A DNA stretch of 64,000 nucleotides from Novosphingobium resinovorum. Lineage in GTDB: Bacteria > Pseudomonadota > Alphaproteobacteria > Sphingomonadales > Sphingomonadaceae. Positions 56,417 to 64,000 of this stretch are shown here, piece by piece (within the stretch, counting starts at the first letter, position 1; every line of letters starts with the position of its first letter). The translations under genes and the position numbers were made by a program. The notes below the pieces were generated by a model. That model was given only the letters and a program-made list of their open reading frames with translations, searched no databases and was not told the origin of the DNA. The stretch spans positions 1,401,001-1,465,000 of the forward strand of contig NZ_CP017076.1 in assembly GCF_001742225.1 (NCBI RefSeq), written 5' to 3'.

Positions 56417-56995
56417 ATGAACAACGACGGGGCGAGCCACGGCCTCATTCAGTGGCACGGAACGACCATCATCGGCGTACGCAAGGGCGGCAAGACCGTC
56501 ATCGCTGGCGATGGTCAGGTTTCCATGGGCAACACGGTGATGAAGCCGAACGCCCGCAAGGTCCGGCGCATCGGAGAAGGCGGCAAGGTCATCGCCGGCT
56601 TCGCGGGCGCCACTGCCGACGCATTCACTCTCTTCGAGCGCCTCGAACGCAAGCTGGAGCAGTATCGCGGCCAGCTGATGCGCGCGGCCGTCGAACTCGC
56701 CAAGGACTGGCGCACCGACAAGTACCTGCGCAACCTCGAGGCGCTGATGATCGTCGCCGATGCCGACACCCTGCTGGTGCTCACCGGCAATGGCGACGTG
56801 CTGGAGCCCGAGGGCGCGGCCGGGGGCGACAGCCAGATCACCGCGATCGGCTCGGGTGGCAACTATGCGCTTGCCGCCGCCCGTGCGATCGATGCCTATG
56901 AAAGCGACGCCGAGACGATTGCGCGCAAGGCCATGCAGGTCGCCGCCGACATCTGCGTCTTCACCAACGACCGCGTGACGGTCGAGACCATCTGA
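56417..56995 (+). CDS. hslV: ATP-dependent protease subunit HslV (ClpQ)
   Basis: A 192-residue peptidase subunit, a threonine protease that forms a double hexamer with HslU. The nucleophile region is '[20 protein letters not shown]' with Thr after 'HG', followed by '[20 protein letters not shown]', '[20 protein letters not shown]' and '[18 protein letters not shown]'. The ATG at 56417 sits eight bases after a promoter-like -10 and has no clear Shine-Dalgarno. Both hslV and hslU are heat-shock genes in other bacteria, in line with the upstream element. Confidence 0.97.
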   Translation: MNNDGASHGLIQWHGTTIIGVRKGGKTVIAGDGQVSMGNTVMKPNARKVRRIGEGGKVIAGFAGATADAFTLFERLERKLEQYRGQLMRAAVELAKDWRTDKYLRNLEALMIVADADTLLVLTGNGDVLEPEGAAGGDSQITAIGSGGNYALAAARAIDAYESDAETIARKAMQVAADICVFTNDRVTVETI

Positions 56996-57000
56996 CCGTT

Positions 57001-57095
57001 TCTCCCCTCCCGCTTTCGGGAGGGGCCGGGGGTGGGCCGTCTGCCACCGCCGGATGAACTCACCCCCAACCCCTCCCGCAAGCGGGAGGGGGGAG
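57001..57095. repeat. Pair of REP-like palindromes between hslV and hslU
   Basis: Two strong hairpins face each other. The first is CCCCTCCCG (57004-57012) with CGGGAGGGG (57017-57025), loop CTTT. The second is CCCCTCCCGC (57070-57079) with GCGGGAGGGG (57082-57091), loop AA. GGGGGTG (57028-57034) and CACCCCC (57061-57067) pair between them, so the whole unit is a larger dyad. I recall this family as abundant in sphingomonad genomes. The right arm runs into the hslU ribosome site (GGGGGAG before ATG 57103). Confidence 0.8.
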
Positions 57096-57102
57096 AAAGA
57101 AA

Positions 57103-58401
57103 ATGAACGACAACCTGACCCCCAAGGCGATCGTCGCCGCGCTCGACGCGCACATCGTCGGCCAGACCGAAGCCAAGAAAGCCGTCGCCGTCGCGCTGCG
57201 CAACCGCTGGCGCCGCCAGCGCCTCGGCGCCGACCTGCGGGACGAGGTGACGCCCAAGAACATCCTGATGATCGGCCCGACGGGCTGCGGCAAGACCGAG
57301 ATCAGCCGCCGTCTCGCCAAGCTGGCCGAAGCGCCCTTCGTGAAGGTGGAAGCCACCAAGTTCACCGAGGTCGGCTACGTCGGCCGCGACGTCGAGCAGA
57401 TCGCCCGCGATCTCGTCGAGGAAGCGATCCGCATCGAGAAGGAGCGCCGCCGCGAATCCGTGCGCGAGGCGGCGAGCAAGGCGGCGATGGACCGGCTGCT
57501 CAATGCCCTCGTCGGCGATGGCGCCTCGGAGGCGACGCGCGCCGCCTTCCACCAGCGCATCACCGAAAACGCCATGAACGACACCGAGGTGGAGATCGAG
57601 GTGGAGGATGCGCCCTCCGGCCCGATGGAAATTCCCGGCATGGGCGGCTCGGTCGGCATGATCAATCTCGGCGACATCATGGGCAAGCTGGGCGGCCAGC
57701 GCATGAAGCGCCGCAAGATGAAGGTGCCCGACGCCTGGGACAAGCTGGTCGACGAGGAATCGGAAAAGCGGCTCGATCAGGATGACGTCGCCCGCGTGGC
57801 GCTCGCCAATGCCGAGCACAACGGCATCGTCTTCCTCGACGAGATCGACAAGATCGCCGTCTCGGACGTGCGCGGCGGTTCGGTCAGCCGCGAAGGCGTG
57901 CAGCGCGACCTGCTGCCGCTGATCGAGGGCACCACGGTCGCCACCAAGTACGGCCCGATGAAGACCGACCACGTCCTGTTCATCGCCAGCGGCGCCTTCC
58001 ACGTCGCCAAGCCGAGCGACATGCTGCCCGAACTGCAGGGACGCCTGCCGATCCGCGTCGAACTCAAGGCGCTGACCGAGGCGGATTTCGTGCGCATCCT
58101 GTCGGAAACGCGTGCCAACCTCATCGCGCAGTACAAGGCGCTGCTCGGCACCGAGCAGGTCACGGTCGAGGTCACTGCCGACGCCATCGACGAGATCGCC
58201 AAGATCGCCGCGCAAGTGAACGAGAGCGTTGAGAACATCGGCGCCCGCCGTCTGCAGACGGTGATGGAAAAGCTGCTTGAGGAACTCAGCTTCGAGGCCG
58301 AGGACCGCAAGGGCGAGACGGTGACGATCGACCGCACTTACGTGCAGGACAAGCTGTCCGGCCTCGCGGGCAACGCGGATCTGTCGAAGTACATTCTCTG
58401 A
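57103..58401 (+). CDS. hslU: ATP-dependent protease ATPase subunit HslU (ClpY)
   Basis: A 432-residue AAA+ unfoldase. Motifs: '[20 protein letters not shown]' at the N-terminus, Walker A '[17 protein letters not shown]', '[20 protein letters not shown]' (the GYVG pore loop), an I-domain at about 110-235, Walker B '[12 protein letters not shown]', and '[20 protein letters not shown]' and the terminal 'LSKYIL' used to dock on HslV. Length fits the family. It is downstream of hslV after a REP-like element, and a rho-independent terminator follows. Confidence 0.97.
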   Translation: MNDNLTPKAIVAALDAHIVGQTEAKKAVAVALRNRWRRQRLGADLRDEVTPKNILMIGPTGCGKTEISRRLAKLAEAPFVKVEATKFTEVGYVGRDVEQIARDLVEEAIRIEKERRRESVREAASKAAMDRLLNALVGDGASEATRAAFHQRITENAMNDTEVEIEVEDAPSGPMEIPGMGGSVGMINLGDIMGKLGGQRMKRRKMKVPDAWDKLVDEESEKRLDQDDVARVALANAEHNGIVFLDEIDKIAVSDVRGGSVSREGVQRDLLPLIEGTTVATKYGPMKTDHVLFIASGAFHVAKPSDMLPELQGRLPIRVELKALTEADFVRILSETRANLIAQYKALLGTEQVTVEVTADAIDEIAKIAAQVNESVENIGARRLQTVMEKLLEELSFEAEDRKGETVTIDRTYVQDKLSGLAGNADLSKYIL

Positions 58402-58423
58402 CGGTAGCGCCGAAACGGACCTG

Positions 58424-58456
58424 AAAGGGCGCGGGCAGCATGTCCGCGCCCTTTTT
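58424..58456 (+). terminator. Rho-independent terminator after hslU
   Basis: An 11-bp stem AAAGGGCGCGG (58424-58434) and CCGCGCCCTTT (58444-58454) with a nine-base loop is followed by further T residues, 23 bases after the hslU stop. This ends the hslVU transcript. Confidence 0.85.
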
Positions 58457-58510
58457 GTTCCTTGAATGTTCCGGCGAAAGGGGTAGCTTGTCCGGCGAAG
58501 GAGAATCGCC

Positions 58511-58909
58511 ATGAAGCTCGAAGGTGGATGCCAGTGCGGCGCCGTGCGTTACAGCGTTGAGGGGCAGCCGCAGCATGTCGCGCTTTGCCACTGCGCCGAT
58601 TGCCAGAAGTCCTCCGGAGCGCCGACCGTCGCGTGGGCGGCTTATGCGGCCGGTGAGTTCGCGGTGACTGCAGGAAAGCCTTCGTCGTACAGCTCCAACG
58701 GTGACGCAGTCCGCCACTTCTGCCCGACGTGCGGATCGGGGCTCTATTACGTCAACGAAGCGGTGCTGCCCGGACTGGCGGATATTCAGGTGGTCACACT
58801 GGACGATCCCGGGGCATTGCAGCCGCAAGCCCAGATTCAGGTAGCCGAACGCGTCGGTTGGATGAAGGATGCTGCAAGCCTGCCTGAGTTCGAGCGTTAT
58901 CCGGGGTGA
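58511..58909 (+). CDS. GFA-family (CENP-V/GFA domain) zinc protein
   Basis: A 132-residue protein of the GFA (glutathione-dependent formaldehyde-activating)/CENP-V fold. Zinc cysteines are seen in 'GGCQCGAVRYSVEGQPQHVA', 'LCHCADCQKSSGAP' and 'FCPTCGSGLYYVNE'. The fold binds two zincs. Many members are small sequestering or uncharacterised enzymes, so formaldehyde activity should not be assumed. A GAAGGAG site lies before ATG 58511. Its stop overlaps the GTG of the following broken gene. Confidence 0.9.
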   Translation: MKLEGGCQCGAVRYSVEGQPQHVALCHCADCQKSSGAPTVAWAAYAAGEFAVTAGKPSSYSSNGDAVRHFCPTCGSGLYYVNEAVLPGLADIQVVTLDDPGALQPQAQIQVAERVGWMKDAASLPEFERYPG

Positions 58910-59581
58910 TCGCGTCCTGTGCTGTGGTGGAACGCGATGGCGCGGTGTGCCATCCGGGGCTTGCTGCGCCGATGCTGGCGGACTTGGACCGTATCCTCGC
59001 GCGAATGCCGGACGGCCGGGCAGGGCTGCGCATTTCGGATGATCGGGAGCTTGGGTTCATGCTCGGTGAGGGCGGGCCGGTCGGCGCGGTGGCCAAGACC
59101 CTATTGGGGGCCGGCGTCCAGCCGGTTCGTGTAGTGCTGTTCGATAAGAACGATGCGGCGGGGTGGGTACTTGGCTGGCATCAGGATCGAACTATCACGG
59201 TGCGCCAGAGGATAGATGTGTCCGGCTTCGGCCCCTGGACCGTCAAACAGGGCATAGTCCATGTCGAACCGCCGTTTTCCGGTAATCGATGAAATGCTGA
59301 CTGTGCGCATCCATATCGACCCGGTGGACGATGAAAACGCGCCTCTGCTTGTCGCTCTGGGCTCACATCGATTTGGGCGGATACCCGCGCCAGCCGTGGA
59401 GCAGATTGCGCAGGGTCTGCAGAAGCATGTCTGTCTGGCGGATGCTGGAGACGTCTGGTTCTATCGGACGCCTATCCTGCATGCCTCGAATGCCGCACGT
59501 CCGGGCCGCAGGAGGAGGGTTTTGCAGGTCGATTATGCGATCGGGGCTTTGCCGTCCGGTCTGGAGTGGCTAGGCATCTGA
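58906..59581 (+). pseudogene. PhyH-like (phytanoyl-CoA dioxygenase family) gene split by a frameshift
   Basis: Two frames together give one protein of the PhyH-like Fe(II)/2-oxoglutarate oxygenase type. The first (58906-59292, GTG start overlapping the GFA stop) ends 'WTVKQGIVHVEPPF' then runs into a stop; it holds the HxD iron motif in 'GWHQDRTI'. The second (59261-59581) continues 'VIDEMLTVRIHIDPVDDENA', 'LLVALGSHRFGRIP' and 'YRTPILHASNAARPGRRRR' with the distal His and Arg. Removing one T from the TTTT run near 59275-59278 would rejoin them exactly at the PPF/PVIDEM point. Either the gene is recently broken or the run is a sequencing error; programmed shifting is less likely. Confidence 0.75.
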
Positions 59582-59605
59582 TATCGGATCACAAGAGTGC
59601 CCAGC

Positions 59606-59806
59606 ATGTACCAGACCCCGGAAGATCGTCCTGTATACCGCCTGCTCACGGGAGCGGACGACCGCGCTTTCTGTGAGCGCGTGTCGGAAGCGCTGGCGCA
59701 GGGCTGGCGGCTCTACGGCTCGCCGTCATTGTCGTGGGATACGGCGGAAAATTGCATGAAGGCGGCCCAGGCCGTCGTCTGGCACGAGGCCGACGTCGTC
59801 AGGTAA
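59606..59806 (+). CDS. DUF1737 domain protein
   Basis: A 66-residue protein matching DUF1737: 'VYRLLTGADDRAFCERVSEA' then 'LAQGWRLYGSPSLSWD'. The family is small, widespread and of unknown function. I use ATG 59606 because AAGAG lies eight bases upstream; GTG 59597 is possible. It ends only three bases from the convergent small exported protein. Confidence 0.8.
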   Translation: MYQTPEDRPVYRLLTGADDRAFCERVSEALAQGWRLYGSPSLSWDTAENCMKAAQAVVWHEADVVR

Positions 59807-59809
59807 CGT

Positions 59810-59995
59810 TCAGCGCGTCGGCCGGCTGACGCTGGCGGCGTGGACGATGTGGGCTGCCTGCCCGGTCGCGGTGTAAGTCTTGGTGGCTAGCTCGACTTGC
59901 GCCCGGGCGGGCATGGACGGCAGGGCAAGCGGAATCGCTGCGAGCGGCGTTGTCGCCAGGACGATTACGCCGATACCCGCAAAACGCGATCTCAT
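59810..59995 (-). CDS. Small putative exported protein (61 aa)
   Basis: A 61-residue frame with an AGGAGA site eight bases before the ATG at 59995. The N-terminus is 'MRSRFAGIGVIVLATTPLAA', hydrophobic and likely a signal peptide cleaved after 'MPARAQ'. The remaining ~28 residues ('VELATKTYTATGQAAHIVHA') match nothing I recognise. It is on the opposite strand to DUF1737. The signal peptide and ribosome site favour a real gene, but its short length limits certainty. Confidence 0.5.
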   Translation of the reverse strand: MRSRFAGIGVIVLATTPLAAIPLALPSMPARAQVELATKTYTATGQAAHIVHAASVSRPTR

Positions 59996-60112
59996 CGAAC
60001 CACGTCTCCTGCACCAACTCTTCCTGACGAACTGTTGACGGTTCAAAGGGTTCCGTAACGGCCGAGCGCCGCCCACCAACTTTCGCTGTGCGTGCCTTTG
60101 TGATGGCGGCGG

Positions 60113-61933
60113 TCATTCGGCCGCTTCGTTCATGGCCTCCGCCTCGGCGGCCTGGCGCGTCCACATTTCGGCGTAGAGGCCGTCGCGGCGCAGCAGTTCG
60201 GAATGGGTGCCGCTCTCGGCCAGCTTCCCTTCGTTGAGGACGAGGATGCGATCGGCGTCCGCAATGGTCGAGAGGCGGTGCGCGATCGATAGCGAAGTGC
60301 GATGCTCGGCCACGCGGTGCAAGGTGGCGAGGATATCCTGCTCGGTCCGGGTGTCGAGCGCACTGGTCGCCTCGTCGAGAATCAGGATCGGCGGATTCTT
60401 GACCAGTGTTCGCGCGATTGCGACGCGCTGCTTCTCGCCGCCCGAGAGCTTGAGGCCGCGTTCGCCGACTTCGGTTTCGAAACCCTGCGGCAGCCGGTCG
60501 ATCAGGCCCATCAGCGCGGCGCCGCGTGCTGCCGTCTCGATTTCGTGAGCCTCGGCACCATCGCGACCGTAGCCGATGTTGTAGCCGATCGTGTCGTTGA
60601 ACAGCACCGAGTCCTGCGGGACGATGCCTATCGCGGCCCGCAAGCTGGTCTGTGCGACTTGCCGGATATCCTGGCCGTCGATCAGGATACGGCCCGAAAG
60701 CGGATCGTAGAAGCGATAGAGCAGCCGCGCGATCGTCGATTTGCCCGCGCCGGAAGGGCCGACGATGGCGAACGCCTGTCCCGCAGGCACCTCGAACGAC
60801 AGGCCATGCAGGATGGTGCGATCCGGTTCGTAGCCGAAGACGACGTCGTCGAAAACGATGGAAGGCCGGCGAATGACCAGCGCGGGCGCTCCGGGAGCGT
60901 CGGGCACTTCGACCGGGGTGTCGAGCAGGCGAAACATCTCCGCCATGTCGATCAGGCCCTGCCGTATCGTGCGATAGACCATGCCGAGCATGTCGAGTGG
61001 CCGGAACAGCTGCGTAAGGTAGGTCTGCACGAAGACCAACTGGCCCGCCGTATAATTGCCGCGCCACCAGCCGTAGACCGTCCACGCAAGAGCGCCCGCC
61101 ATGAGCAGGTTCACCACCACGCCTTGCGCGATGTTGAGCATGCCGAGCGAGTTTTCGCTCTTCACGGCAGCAACGGCATAAGCCCGGGTCGCCCGCGCGT
61201 AGCGCTCCTCCTCGCGCTTCTCGGCGGAAAAGTACTTCACCGTCTCGTAGTTCAGCAGCGAATCGACGGCGCGGGCGAGGGCCTGTCCGTCGAGCCGGTT
61301 CATCTGCTCGCGCAGCGCTGTCCGCCACTCGGTGATGACGCGCGTGACCCAGATGTAGGCGGCGATGGCGAGCGCCGTCGCAGCGACCAGGCCGGGGCCG
61401 AAATTGACCCAGAAGATCACGCCCACCACCAGCAATTGCAGGATCGTGGGGGCAATGTTGAACAGCATGAAATAGAGCATCGTGTCGATGCTCTTGGTCC
61501 CGCGCTCAATGGTCTTGGTCACCTCGCCGGTGCGACGGGCGAGGTGAAAGCGCAGCGAAAGGCGGTGCAACTGGCCGAACACGTTCTCCGCCAGTTCGCG
61601 CGTCGCGTCCTGCCCGACCTTCTCGAACACGATGTTGCGCAAGTTGTCGAAGCCGGTCTGCGCCAGCCGTCCGGCCGAATAGCCAAGCACCATAAGCATG
61701 GTCAGTTGGACCAGCTTTGGCCCGGTCGTGCCCATCAGGTCGACCGCCCACTTCATCATGTAAGGCAGCACCAGCTGCGTCGCCGTGGACAGCACGATGA
61801 ATACACAGGCCCAGACGATCCGCCAGCGCAGTGCCGGATTGTCGCGTGGCCACAGGTACGGCATGAAGCGCAGGAGGGTGCGCCAGCCATCGTGGCGGGC
61901 ATTGGAATCGCGGACGGCGGTATCGGGAGGCAT
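60113..61933 (-). CDS. atm1: Atm1-type ABC exporter
   Basis: A 606-residue half-transporter, with the membrane domain (six helices, residues 30-330) fused to an ATPase. It resembles NaAtm1 of Novosphingobium aromaticivorans very closely as I remember it: 'HDGWRTLLRFMPYLWPRDNP', 'FDNLRNIVFEKVGQDATREL', 'RRTGEVTKTIERGTKSIDTM' and 'LVFVQTYLTQLFRPLDMLGM'. ATPase motifs: Walker A 'IVGPSGAGKSTIARLL', signature 'LKLSGGEKQRVAIAR' and Walker B 'ILILDEATSALD'. NaAtm1 exports glutathione conjugates and metal-glutathione complexes; the same role is expected here. Confidence 0.95.
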   Translation of the reverse strand: MPPDTAVRDSNARHDGWRTLLRFMPYLWPRDNPALRWRIVWACVFIVLSTATQLVLPYMMKWAVDLMGTTGPKLVQLTMLMVLGYSAGRLAQTGFDNLRNIVFEKVGQDATRELAENVFGQLHRLSLRFHLARRTGEVTKTIERGTKSIDTMLYFMLFNIAPTILQLLVVGVIFWVNFGPGLVAATALAIAAYIWVTRVITEWRTALREQMNRLDGQALARAVDSLLNYETVKYFSAEKREEERYARATRAYAVAAVKSENSLGMLNIAQGVVVNLLMAGALAWTVYGWWRGNYTAGQLVFVQTYLTQLFRPLDMLGMVYRTIRQGLIDMAEMFRLLDTPVEVPDAPGAPALVIRRPSIVFDDVVFGYEPDRTILHGLSFEVPAGQAFAIVGPSGAGKSTIARLLYRFYDPLSGRILIDGQDIRQVAQTSLRAAIGIVPQDSVLFNDTIGYNIGYGRDGAEAHEIETAARGAALMGLIDRLPQGFETEVGERGLKLSGGEKQRVAIARTLVKNPPILILDEATSALDTRTEQDILATLHRVAEHRTSLSIAHRLSTIADADRILVLNEGKLAESGTHSELLRRDGLYAEMWTRQAAEAEAMNEAAE

Positions 61934-62009
61934 GGGCGCTATTTAGGGGTTCGATGGCATGAAACAATCCGGCAATGCGCTGCGGCTTGGCTGAAAGTGC
62001 GGGAGCGGA

Positions 62010-62933
62010 TCAGGGCGTCCCGACCAGATCGAACGACACCTTGCGCTTCGTGAAGTCGATGGCGACCCGCTTGAAGGCCCGCAACTCGCGCATTCCGAGG
62101 AACATCGCCGGCTTGCGCCCGAGCTTCAGTTCGCCGAAAGCGGGGGCGTCGGCATAGGCGATCACGACGTTGGTGACGCCGATCCCGCCCAGTTCCAGCT
62201 TGTCAGCCACGCCGAGATCGACGGCAAGGTCCTGGCCGGTAACACTCGATACCGATCCCTTGAGCATCGCCTGTCGCCGCTTTTTCGTCAGCGCGTCCTG
62301 CAAGGCGCGGTTGCCGATCGTTCCGCTGGCACCGGTGTCGATGATGACGTCGGTGCGGACGCCATCGACCAGTGCATCGGTGAGGATAAGGCGGCCGGAC
62401 CGTTGCTTGGCGCGCACGACAATCTCGAAGCCGCGCGCGCCGCCGGTCTCCGCCATGTCGCCGATGGCGATGGTGTTGCGCGCGAAATCGAGCAGGACAC
62501 GCTGGTGCTGCAGGCTGTCAGTGCCGAGAATGCCGTCGGCGCCCATGTTTGCACGCTCGAGCAGAGGTACGGTCAGGTCGTAGAAGGCCCGGGGGCCGAC
62601 CGTGATCGACTCGACCCGGGCTGTGGCGACGTCGTGCGCCCCGGCTATTCCGACCACGCGCACTTGCGGTCCCTGCACCAGCCCAAGCGCTCCCGCCAAC
62701 GTGGTGGAAACGACCGTGCGCTGAGACCCGGTGTCGATGAGGAAGCGATAGGGGCCGACCCCGTGGACGGCGACCGCCACCGTCATGCGCAAGTGGGCGT
62801 CTGCATCGCCTTGCACCACGTCGCCCTGCGGCGCCTCGCCGGGCTGCGCCGCCTGCGAGATCGGGGCAGGGGTCGCCCCGAGGATAACGGGATTGGCGAT
62901 CAGCATCGCCAGCGCCATGCTCATTCCCGACAT
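62010..62933 (-). CDS. Exported retroviral-type aspartyl protease with two DTG motifs
   Basis: A 307-residue protein with a probable signal peptide (residues 1-25, 'ALAMLIANPVILGATPA'). Two aspartyl-protease half-sites are present: 'YRFLIDTGSQRTVVSTTLAG' near 75-90 and 'TDVIIDTGASGTIGNR' near 200. Each is followed by a strand pattern like 'ADGILGTDSLQ' and 'LGMREL'. Having both DTG motifs in one chain means it could act as a monomer, like pepsin-type enzymes; most bacterial family members need to dimerise. The target is unknown, and it is separated from the exporter gene by 76 bases with no shared regulation visible. Confidence 0.82.
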   Translation of the reverse strand: MSGMSMALAMLIANPVILGATPAPISQAAQPGEAPQGDVVQGDADAHLRMTVAVAVHGVGPYRFLIDTGSQRTVVSTTLAGALGLVQGPQVRVVGIAGAHDVATARVESITVGPRAFYDLTVPLLERANMGADGILGTDSLQHQRVLLDFARNTIAIGDMAETGGARGFEIVVRAKQRSGRLILTDALVDGVRTDVIIDTGASGTIGNRALQDALTKKRRQAMLKGSVSSVTGQDLAVDLGVADKLELGGIGVTNVVIAYADAPAFGELKLGRKPAMFLGMRELRAFKRVAIDFTKRKVSFDLVGTP

Positions 62934-63030
62934 CGCATCCTCCCCGCGGAGTACATGCTCCGCGTTTCCTTGCTTGCCGATCAGCCTATCATGATGTTGC
63001 GTGGAACTCTATGTGAAACAGCAATGTGTT

Positions 63031-64000
63031 TCAGCCTTGGCTCGGTCGCAGTCGCACGCGGATTGGTCCGAGCACGTGGCCGACCATGCCCGCGATATCG
63101 TCGCGTGCGGGGTGCCGCACCAGCGCGATGGCGGCAGCCCACGCGAGCACCGACGCCGTGCCCGCGATCACCAGGCCGACGAAGCCGAGCGTTGCCGGCG
63201 ATCTCCATACGGTGACGGCATAAATAGCTGGAGCCATCGTCACTACCGCGACGAGGGCGCTCGATACATAGACCCGCAGGGTGGCACGCCACCGGAAGCC
63301 GATCAGCCTCTGCAGCCAGAACGCGTAGAGGAAGAACCACCCGAGCCCGTAGACGAGCCGCGAGGCGGCGGCGGCCTCCACGCCGATCGCCGCACCGGCC
63401 GCCAGGGTGGCGACCGAAAGCGCCGTATCGGCCAGATTGAACCAGAGCAGGCTCCTCAAGCGTCCCAGCAGGATCGGCAGGTCCATATGCAGCGGCAGGG
63501 CAACGAAACAGCACTCGGCCAGCGCGACCAGGGCGAGCAGTGGCGCCGCCTCGGCCCAGCCCGGGCCATAGAGCAAAAGGATAACCGGCTCGCTTAAGAC
63601 CGCGAGCAGCGCCATCGCGGGCCAGACGATCGCGCCATGTGCCGCGACTACGCGCTCGTAGTAGGGGCCAAGGTCCTTGCCCTCGTCCCGCAGCCGCGCG
63701 AACGTGGGATAATAGATCGAACTTACCGCTCCCGCGACGAGGTAATGGAGCTGCGTGGCCAGCGCGACACCGCGGCTGAACAGGCCCGCCGCCGTCATCC
63801 CCTGCATCCGCCCGACGATGAGGTCGGGCGTGCGCATGCCGATCCCTCCGGAGAGGTAGAGCAGCGCGCTGCCGGAGCCGAAGCCGATGATCTCGCGCGC
63901 CCGCTCGCGCCGCACGCGAAGGCTCGGCGGGGTCGGGCGCTGGAGCTGAGCGGCGACGGCTCGCGCGCCGGCCTGTGCGATCATCGCCCAGGCCAGCGAG
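63031..64000 (-). CDS. Wzx-type polysaccharide flippase, N-terminus outside window
   Basis: The frame is open to the window edge, so the first part of the gene is missing. The visible part has 323 residues and shows MOP-superfamily features: 'PDLIVGRMQGMTAAGLFSRG', 'YYPTFARLRDEGKDLGPYYE', 'VLSEPVILLLYGPGWAEAAP' and several further hydrophobic helices to a basic C-terminus 'RVRLRPSQG'. These proteins flip lipid-linked sugar repeat units across the inner membrane for capsule or exopolysaccharide. An exopolysaccharide locus may therefore continue to the right. Confidence 0.87.
   Translation of the reverse strand, partial: SLAWAMIAQAGARAVAAQLQRPTPPSLRVRRERAREIIGFGSGSALLYLSGGIGMRTPDLIVGRMQGMTAAGLFSRGVALATQLHYLVAGAVSSIYYPTFARLRDEGKDLGPYYERVVAAHGAIVWPAMALLAVLSEPVILLLYGPGWAEAAPLLALVALAECCFVALPLHMDLPILLGRLRSLLWFNLADTALSVATLAAGAAIGVEAAAASRLVYGLGWFFLYAFWLQRLIGFRWRATLRVYVSSALVAVVTMAPAIYAVTVWRSPATLGFVGLVIAGTASVLAWAAAIALVRHPARDDIAGMVGHVLGPIRVRLRPSQG

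Noticed and set aside
58460..58505. CTTGAA before the GFA gene as a second heat-shock promoter
   Set aside because: The -10 position has only TAGCTT-like bases; the element lies just after the hslU terminator and the match is weak.

Overview
The window is about 67% GC, dense in genes and typical of a sphingomonad alphaproteobacterium. Novosphingobium or a close relative is the best guess. The reasons are an Atm1 exporter that resembles, from memory, NaAtm1 of Novosphingobium aromaticivorans; a GH106 alpha-L-rhamnosidase of the RHA-P type described from Novosphingobium; a TonB receptor with the sphingomonad 'IVTAQRR' TonB-box; and the chromosomal neighbours YceD, CBP3 chaperone, BamE and HslVU. 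No tRNA, rRNA, CRISPR array, insertion sequence, integrase or origin was seen.

Region A (1-26636, all on the minus strand) is one long operon for an extracellular contractile injection system (eCIS), a phage-tail-like particle related to Afp and PVC. In transcription order it encodes sheath, inner tube, a zinc-ribbon baseplate protein, a proline-rich protein, a DUF4255 (Afp16-like) cap, an Afp15-like AAA+ ATPase, a 78-residue protein, a 2417-residue DUF4157 protein, a 453-residue DUF4157/OmpA-like protein, an Afp7-like tube/baseplate protein, a gp53/LysM-like protein, a gpD-like hub, a gpV-like spike, a PAAR tip, gp25, two baseplate-J paralogues and a tail-I-like protein that runs off the window. 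Almost every junction overlaps (ATGA, GTGA or TGATG). No tape measure, fibre or classical toxin is recognisable in the visible part. The giant DUF4157 protein is the main novelty candidate.

Region B (26637-30775) holds an AT-rich intergenic region, an NtaA/DmoA-type flavin monooxygenase, a sterol-desaturase-family membrane di-iron protein and a Lys/Glu-rich membrane protein.

Region C (30776-53470) reads as a rhamnoside and aromatic-glycoside utilisation island. A DeoR regulator, RhaT symporter, alpha-hydroxy-acid oxidase and FGGY kinase lie on the minus strand. Divergent from them are a bifunctional aldolase/dehydrogenase RhaD and isomerase RhaI. Together these give a route from L-rhamnose to DHAP plus L-lactate and pyruvate. 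A LysR regulator, amidohydrolase, MhpA-like flavin hydroxylase, GlcG/HbpS-like protein, extradiol (VOC) dioxygenase and FAH-family hydrolase follow and look like an aromatic ring-opening pathway. Next come a TonB receptor, a small membrane protein, an esterase, an exported GH1 beta-glucosidase and an exported GH106 rhamnosidase. The simplest model is uptake and stepwise deglycosylation of plant rhamnoglycosides such as flavonoid rutinosides, with use of both sugar and aglycone; the substrate is inferred.

Region D (53471-64000) is mainly housekeeping: an EEP-family protein, YceD, CBP3 chaperone, BamE, hslV-hslU with a heat-shock-type promoter and a REP-like palindrome pair, a terminator, a GFA-family protein, a PhyH-like gene broken by one frameshift, DUF1737, Atm1, a two-motif aspartyl protease and the end of a Wzx-type flippase.
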